From NCBI GenBank assembly GCA_023410905.1, contig JAEYPL010000025.1, positions 1 to 9,944 of the forward strand: a stretch of DNA of 9,944 bases, read 5' to 3'. Position 1 is the first letter of the stretch, and each line of letters opens with the position of its first letter. Under the pieces are notes generated by a model that saw only the letters and a program-made list of their open reading frames with translations, ran no database searches and was not told the origin of the DNA. The translations under genes and the position numbers were made by a program. Shown piece by piece: positions 6,307 to 9,944 of the stretch. The DNA comes from Pseudomonadota bacterium (GTDB lineage Bacteria > Pseudomonadota > Alphaproteobacteria > Rhizobiales > Hyphomicrobiaceae).

Positions 6307-6923
6307 TTGAAGCGCTCCTCGAGGGCGGCGACAGCGGCCTTGGTCAGCACGAGCTTCTTCCGGCGCAGAATGTCGTAGACGTTGATGCCCTGCACGGGCA
6401 GCAAGTCGATGTTCGGAATGTTGCGCACCGCCTGCACGAAGCCCGTGTCGAGCTCCGCACCGTCGATGAAGAGCGCGTTTGTGAGGCCGAGCGCCGCGAG
6501 CTGCGCCTTGAGACCCTTGGTCTTGCCGTCAGACGACGCGGCCTTCTCCAGCACGACGAGCTCGCCGGCCTTGGCCTTGGCGGACAGCGCGTGACGGAGC
6601 GCGAGGGCGCGCACCTTCTTCGGCATGCCGATCGCATGGCTGCGCGGCTTCGGCCCGAAGGCTTTGCCACCACCGCGCCACTGCGGCACGGACTTGTCGC
6701 CGTGACGAGCGCCGCCGGTGCCCTTCTGCTTGTACATCTTCTTGCCGGTAACGGTCACTTCCGACCGATCCTGAGCATGATGTGTACCGGCCATGCGCTT
6801 CAGCAGCTGCCAGCGCACGGTGCGCTGGATGAGATCCTCGCGCGGCTCCAGGTTGTAGATCGCGTCGGCGAGATCGACCGTCCCGGCCGAGCTCGCATCG
6901 AGCGTGGTGACTGGCGTCTGCAT
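6303..6923 (-). CDS. rplD: 50S ribosomal protein L4
   Basis: L4 folds early with 23S rRNA domain I and extends a loop into the exit tunnel constriction. In E. coli it is also the autogenous repressor of the S10 operon. The product is 206 residues (E. coli 201). The tunnel loop region is clear: VTGKKMYKQKGTGGARHGD (about 59-77), then VPQWRGGGKAFGPKPRSH. The globular domain ends in DILRRKKLVLTKAAVAALEE. The ATG at 6923 shares one base with the rplC stop (TGATG), and GGAG lies upstream. No E. coli-type S10 leader was recognised, so L4 feedback by that route is not evident here. Confidence 0.98.
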   Translation of the reverse strand: MQTPVTTLDASSAGTVDLADAIYNLEPREDLIQRTVRWQLLKRMAGTHHAQDRSEVTVTGKKMYKQKGTGGARHGDKSVPQWRGGGKAFGPKPRSHAIGMPKKVRALALRHALSAKAKAGELVVLEKAASSDGKTKGLKAQLAALGLTNALFIDGAELDTGFVQAVRNIPNIDLLPVQGINVYDILRRKKLVLTKAAVAALEERFK

Positions 6924-7642
6924 CAGGCCTGCTCCGTCGTCGTCTGGCCAGCCTGGGCGGCGCTTGCGGTGCGCGCGCGGAAGGCACCCGGCTTCGGCGC
7001 ATCCTTCGGCGCCTTCTTCACGGCGTCGCGGATCAGCACCCAGCCACCCTTGGAGCCCGGGACTGCGCCGCGCACCAGAATGAGGCCGCGCTCGACGTCG
7101 GTCTTGACGACCTCGAGGTTCAGCGTGGTGATGCGCTCATCGCCCATGTGGCCGGCCATCTTCTTACCTTTGAAGACCTTGCCGGGATCCTGGCGCTGAC
7201 CGGTCGAACCAAGCGCGCGGTGCACGACCGAGACGCCGTGCGTGGCGCGCATACCGCCGAAGTTCCAGCGCTTCATACCACCCTGGAAACCCTTGCCCTG
7301 GCTCTGGCCCGTCACGTCGACGAGCTGGCCGGTGACGAAGTGGTCGGCCGTGATCTCGGCGCCGACTTCGATCAGGTTTTCGGGGCTCACGCGGAATTCG
7401 GCGAGCTTACGCTTCGGCTCGACCTCGGCGCGCGCGAAACCACCGCGCTCGGCCTTGGTCAGGCGGTTCGGCTTACGCTTGCCGGCTCCGAGCTGGAGCG
7501 CGGTATAGCCGTTCTTTTCCTGCGTCAGGTGGGCGACGACCTGGAGGTTGTCGAGCTTCAACACGGTCACGGGGATATGTTCCCCGGTCTCCGTGAAGAG
7601 CCGCGTCATGCCGACCTTCTGTGCAATCACTCCGGAACGCAT
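6923..7642 (-). CDS. rplC: 50S ribosomal protein L3
   Basis: L3 is an early-assembly protein whose long loop reaches the peptidyl-transferase centre. With the ATG at 7642 the product is 239 residues and begins MRSGVIAQKVGMTRLFTETG, the start usual in alphaproteobacteria; E. coli L3 has 209. The loop contains GKGFQGGMKRWNFGGMRATH, then STGQRQDPGKVFKGKKMAGH. The Gln of STGQ aligns with the E. coli residue methylated by PrmB. The C-terminus ends in an Ala/Thr/Gln-rich tail (RTASAAQAGQTTTEQA). An ATG three codons upstream (7651) and a GTG at 7675 are in frame. AGGAAAGGA at 7652-7660 could serve either ATG, so the start is uncertain by three residues. Confidence 0.96.
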   Translation of the reverse strand: MRSGVIAQKVGMTRLFTETGEHIPVTVLKLDNLQVVAHLTQEKNGYTALQLGAGKRKPNRLTKAERGGFARAEVEPKRKLAEFRVSPENLIEVGAEITADHFVTGQLVDVTGQSQGKGFQGGMKRWNFGGMRATHGVSVVHRALGSTGQRQDPGKVFKGKKMAGHMGDERITTLNLEVVKTDVERGLILVRGAVPGSKGGWVLIRDAVKKAPKDAPKPGAFRARTASAAQAGQTTTEQA

Positions 7643-7651
7643 CCGTTGCAT

Positions 7652-7660
7652 TCCTTTCCT
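7652..7660 (-). promoter_or_regulatory. Ribosome-binding site of rplC
   Basis: AGGAAAGGA on the transcribed strand holds two overlapping Shine-Dalgarno cores. The first AGGA is 5 nt from the ATG at 7651. The second, AAGGA, is 9 nt from the ATG at 7642. Both spacings work, so the site does not settle which ATG is used; it does argue against the GTG at 7675. Confidence 0.6.
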
Positions 7661-7734
7661 ATTGGACTGAGCCACTGGTTCCTGTCCGGTCCACCTCTGC
7701 GAGCCTCGCGGCCCTCATCGGCGCCAGCCAGCCG

Positions 7735-8043
7735 TCAGAGCTTGATCTCCACGTCGACGCCGGCCGCAAGGTCCAGCTTCATGAGCGCGTCTACCGTCTG
7801 CGGCGTTGGATCAACGATGTCGAGGAGCCGCTTGTGCGTCCGCATTTCGAACTGCTCGCGGCTCTTCTTGTCGATGTGCGGCGAGCGGTTCACCGTGAAC
7901 CGCTCGATGCGGGTCGGAAGCGGAATGGGGCCGCGCACCTCGGCGCCGGTTCGCTTCGCCGTATTCACGATCTCGCGCGTCGACGCATCGAGAATTCGAT
8001 GGTCAAACGCTTTGAGTCGGATCCGGATGTTTTGGCCGTTCAT
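7735..8043 (-). CDS. rpsJ: 30S ribosomal protein S10 (NusE)
   Basis: S10 is a 30S head protein and, as NusE, part of the transcription antitermination complex with NusB. The product is 102 residues (E. coli 103). It starts MNGQNIRIRLKAFDHRILDA and carries the conserved loop GPIPLPTRIERFTVNRSPH (about 38-56) followed by DKKSREQFEMRTHKRLLDI. The ATG at 8043 has only a weak purine-rich upstream signal (GAGTGAGAAG). The gene lies 72 nt after tuf, whose spacer holds a hairpin, and 92 nt before rplC. In E. coli this gene opens the S10 operon; here it follows tuf directly. Confidence 0.98.
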   Translation of the reverse strand: MNGQNIRIRLKAFDHRILDASTREIVNTAKRTGAEVRGPIPLPTRIERFTVNRSPHIDKKSREQFEMRTHKRLLDIVDPTPQTVDALMKLDLAAGVDVEIKL

Positions 8044-8069
8044 CTTCTCACTCGTCCCGCTGGAAACGT

Positions 8070-8101
8070 GAGCGCCCGCTGTCGTGCAACACCGGACGCT
8101 C
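8070..8101 (-). other. Hairpin in the tuf-rpsJ spacer
   Basis: On the transcribed strand GAGCGTCC (8101-8094) pairs with GGGCGCTC (8077-8070) to form an 8-bp stem with one T-G wobble and a 16-nt loop. It lies between the tuf stop and the rpsJ start, about 26 nt before the rpsJ ATG. There is no following T-run (only TTT a few bases on), so a standard Rho-independent terminator is not supported. It could be an attenuator, a processing site or a remnant boundary between the str and S10 units. Confidence 0.45.
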
Positions 8102-8115
8102 GCCGCTTCTCCTGA

Positions 8116-9324
<1,209 letters not shown>

Positions 9325-9346
9325 CTCAGGCTCTCCTCATGCGTCT

Positions 9347-9361
9347 GGACGACTGGCGTCC
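9347..9361 (-). other. Small hairpin ahead of tuf
   Basis: In the 93-nt fusA-tuf spacer the transcribed strand reads GGACGCCAGTCGTCC: a 5-bp perfect stem with a 5-nt loop, about 22 nt before the tuf ATG and just upstream of its GAGGAG. It is too short to be a terminator and has no T-run. A role in setting tuf expression is possible but unsupported. I see no clear -35/-10 pair in this spacer. Confidence 0.3.
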
Positions 9362-9417
9362 TCTTTGAACTCAAGTGATGTCTATCTCTGTCCTCGGGGA
9401 TCAGGCGTACTCTTTCA

Positions 9418-9944
9418 TCAAGCGTACTTGGCCTTGACCTCCTCGGCGACGTTGCGCGGCACTTCAGCATAGTGAGCGAACTGCATCGTGTAGGATGCAC
9501 GTCCCTGGCTCATCGAGCGGAGCTGGCTCACATAGCCGAACATGTTCGCCAGCGGCACGTTGGCCCGGATGACAGTCGCGTTGCCGCGCATCTCCTGGTT
9601 ACGGATCTGACCGCGGCGGCTGTTGATATCGCCAATGACACCGCCGACGAAGTCGCCGGGCGTCACCACCTCGACGTCCATGATCGGCTCCAGGAGCTTG
9701 ATGCCCGCCTTCTGGCAGCCCTCGCGCATCGCCTGCCGCGCCGCGATTTCGAACGCGATCGCGGAGCTGTCCACCTCGTGGAAGGCGCCGTCGAACAGCG
9801 TCACCTTGGTATCGACGAGCGGGAAGCCGATCAGCACGCCGCTTCCCCAGATGCTCTCGACGCCCTTCTCGACACCAGGGATGTATTCCTTCGGCACCGT
9901 GCCGCCGACGATCTCGCTGGCGTACTCGTTGCCAGCGCCGGGCT
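9418..9944 (-). CDS. fusA: Elongation factor G, C-terminal part (5' end outside the window)
   Basis: EF-G is the GTPase that drives tRNA-mRNA translocation and, with RRF, ribosome recycling. About 174 C-terminal residues are visible, covering much of domain IV and all of domain V. Recognisable segments are VPKEYIPGVEKG, FHEVDSSAIAFEIAARQA, LLEPIMDVEVVTPG, GDINSRRGQIRNQEMRG and MFGYVSQLRSMSQGRASYT. The His of FHEVDS matches the domain IV tip residue (His583 in E. coli) that contacts the decoding region. The reading frame runs off the right edge at 9944. The gene ends in two in-frame stops (TGATGA at 9420-9415). tuf follows after 93 nt, the usual str-operon order. Confidence 0.98.
   Translation of the reverse strand, partial: PGAGNEYASEIVGGTVPKEYIPGVEKGVESIWGSGVLIGFPLVDTKVTLFDGAFHEVDSSAIAFEIAARQAMREGCQKAGIKLLEPIMDVEVVTPGDFVGGVIGDINSRRGQIRNQEMRGNATVIRANVPLANMFGYVSQLRSMSQGRASYTMQFAHYAEVPRNVAEEVKAKYA

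Noticed and set aside
7643..7734. Possible regulatory hairpin in the rpsJ-rplC spacer (GCGAGGCTCGC)
   Set aside because: The stem is only 4 bp with a 3-nt loop, which is expected by chance in GC-rich DNA; no longer stem or T-run was found.
9325..9417. Possible tuf promoter in the fusA-tuf spacer (TTGAGT on the transcribed strand)
   Set aside because: No -10-like hexamer lies at 16-18 nt from it, so a sigma-70 promoter is not supported by sequence alone.

Overview
The window is a dense ribosomal-protein and translation-factor cluster. Every gene is on the minus strand, so transcription runs from high to low coordinates. The order is fusA (3' part) - tuf - rpsJ - rplC - rplD - rplW - rplB - rpsS - rplV - rpsC - rplP - rpmC - rpsQ - rplN - rplX - rplE - rpsN - rpsH - rplF (nearly complete). 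This is the str operon joined directly to the S10 and spc operons without a break. That arrangement, the high GC content and the protein sequences (L3 starting MRSGVIAQKVGM, S19 starting MARSVWKGPFVDGYLL, a zinc-free S14 of 101 residues) point to an alphaproteobacterium. Hyphomicrobiales, and Hyphomicrobium-like in particular, is my best guess; this rests on remembered family sequences, not on a search.

Region by region: 9418-9944 holds the C-terminal part of EF-G and 8116-9324 holds EF-Tu. From 8043 down to 3718 are S10, L3, L4, L23, L2, S19, L22 and S3. From 3696 down to 2798 are L16, L29 and S17. From 2769 to the left edge are L14, L24, L5, S14, S8 and L6. No gap exceeds about 93 nt. Several junctions overlap (TGATG at rplC/rplD and rplV/rpsC, ATGA at rplD/rplW, TAATG at rplN/rplX), which fits one polycistronic unit with translational coupling. 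I see no convincing internal promoter or Rho-independent terminator.

The cluster is ordinary in gene content, and I see no mobile element, CRISPR array, RNA gene or accessory system. The interest lies in protein-level deviations. EF-Tu lacks the classical switch I motif (RGITI) and carries a longer, different effector loop, and its G5 motif is also changed. L5 has an Ala/Lys/Pro/Gly-rich N-terminal extension of about 48 residues. L2 keeps the essential histidine of its C-terminal loop but has NGGRTKGG in place of the usual HGGGEGR. S3 ends in a DRG-repeat tail. Two intergenic hairpins are also noted.
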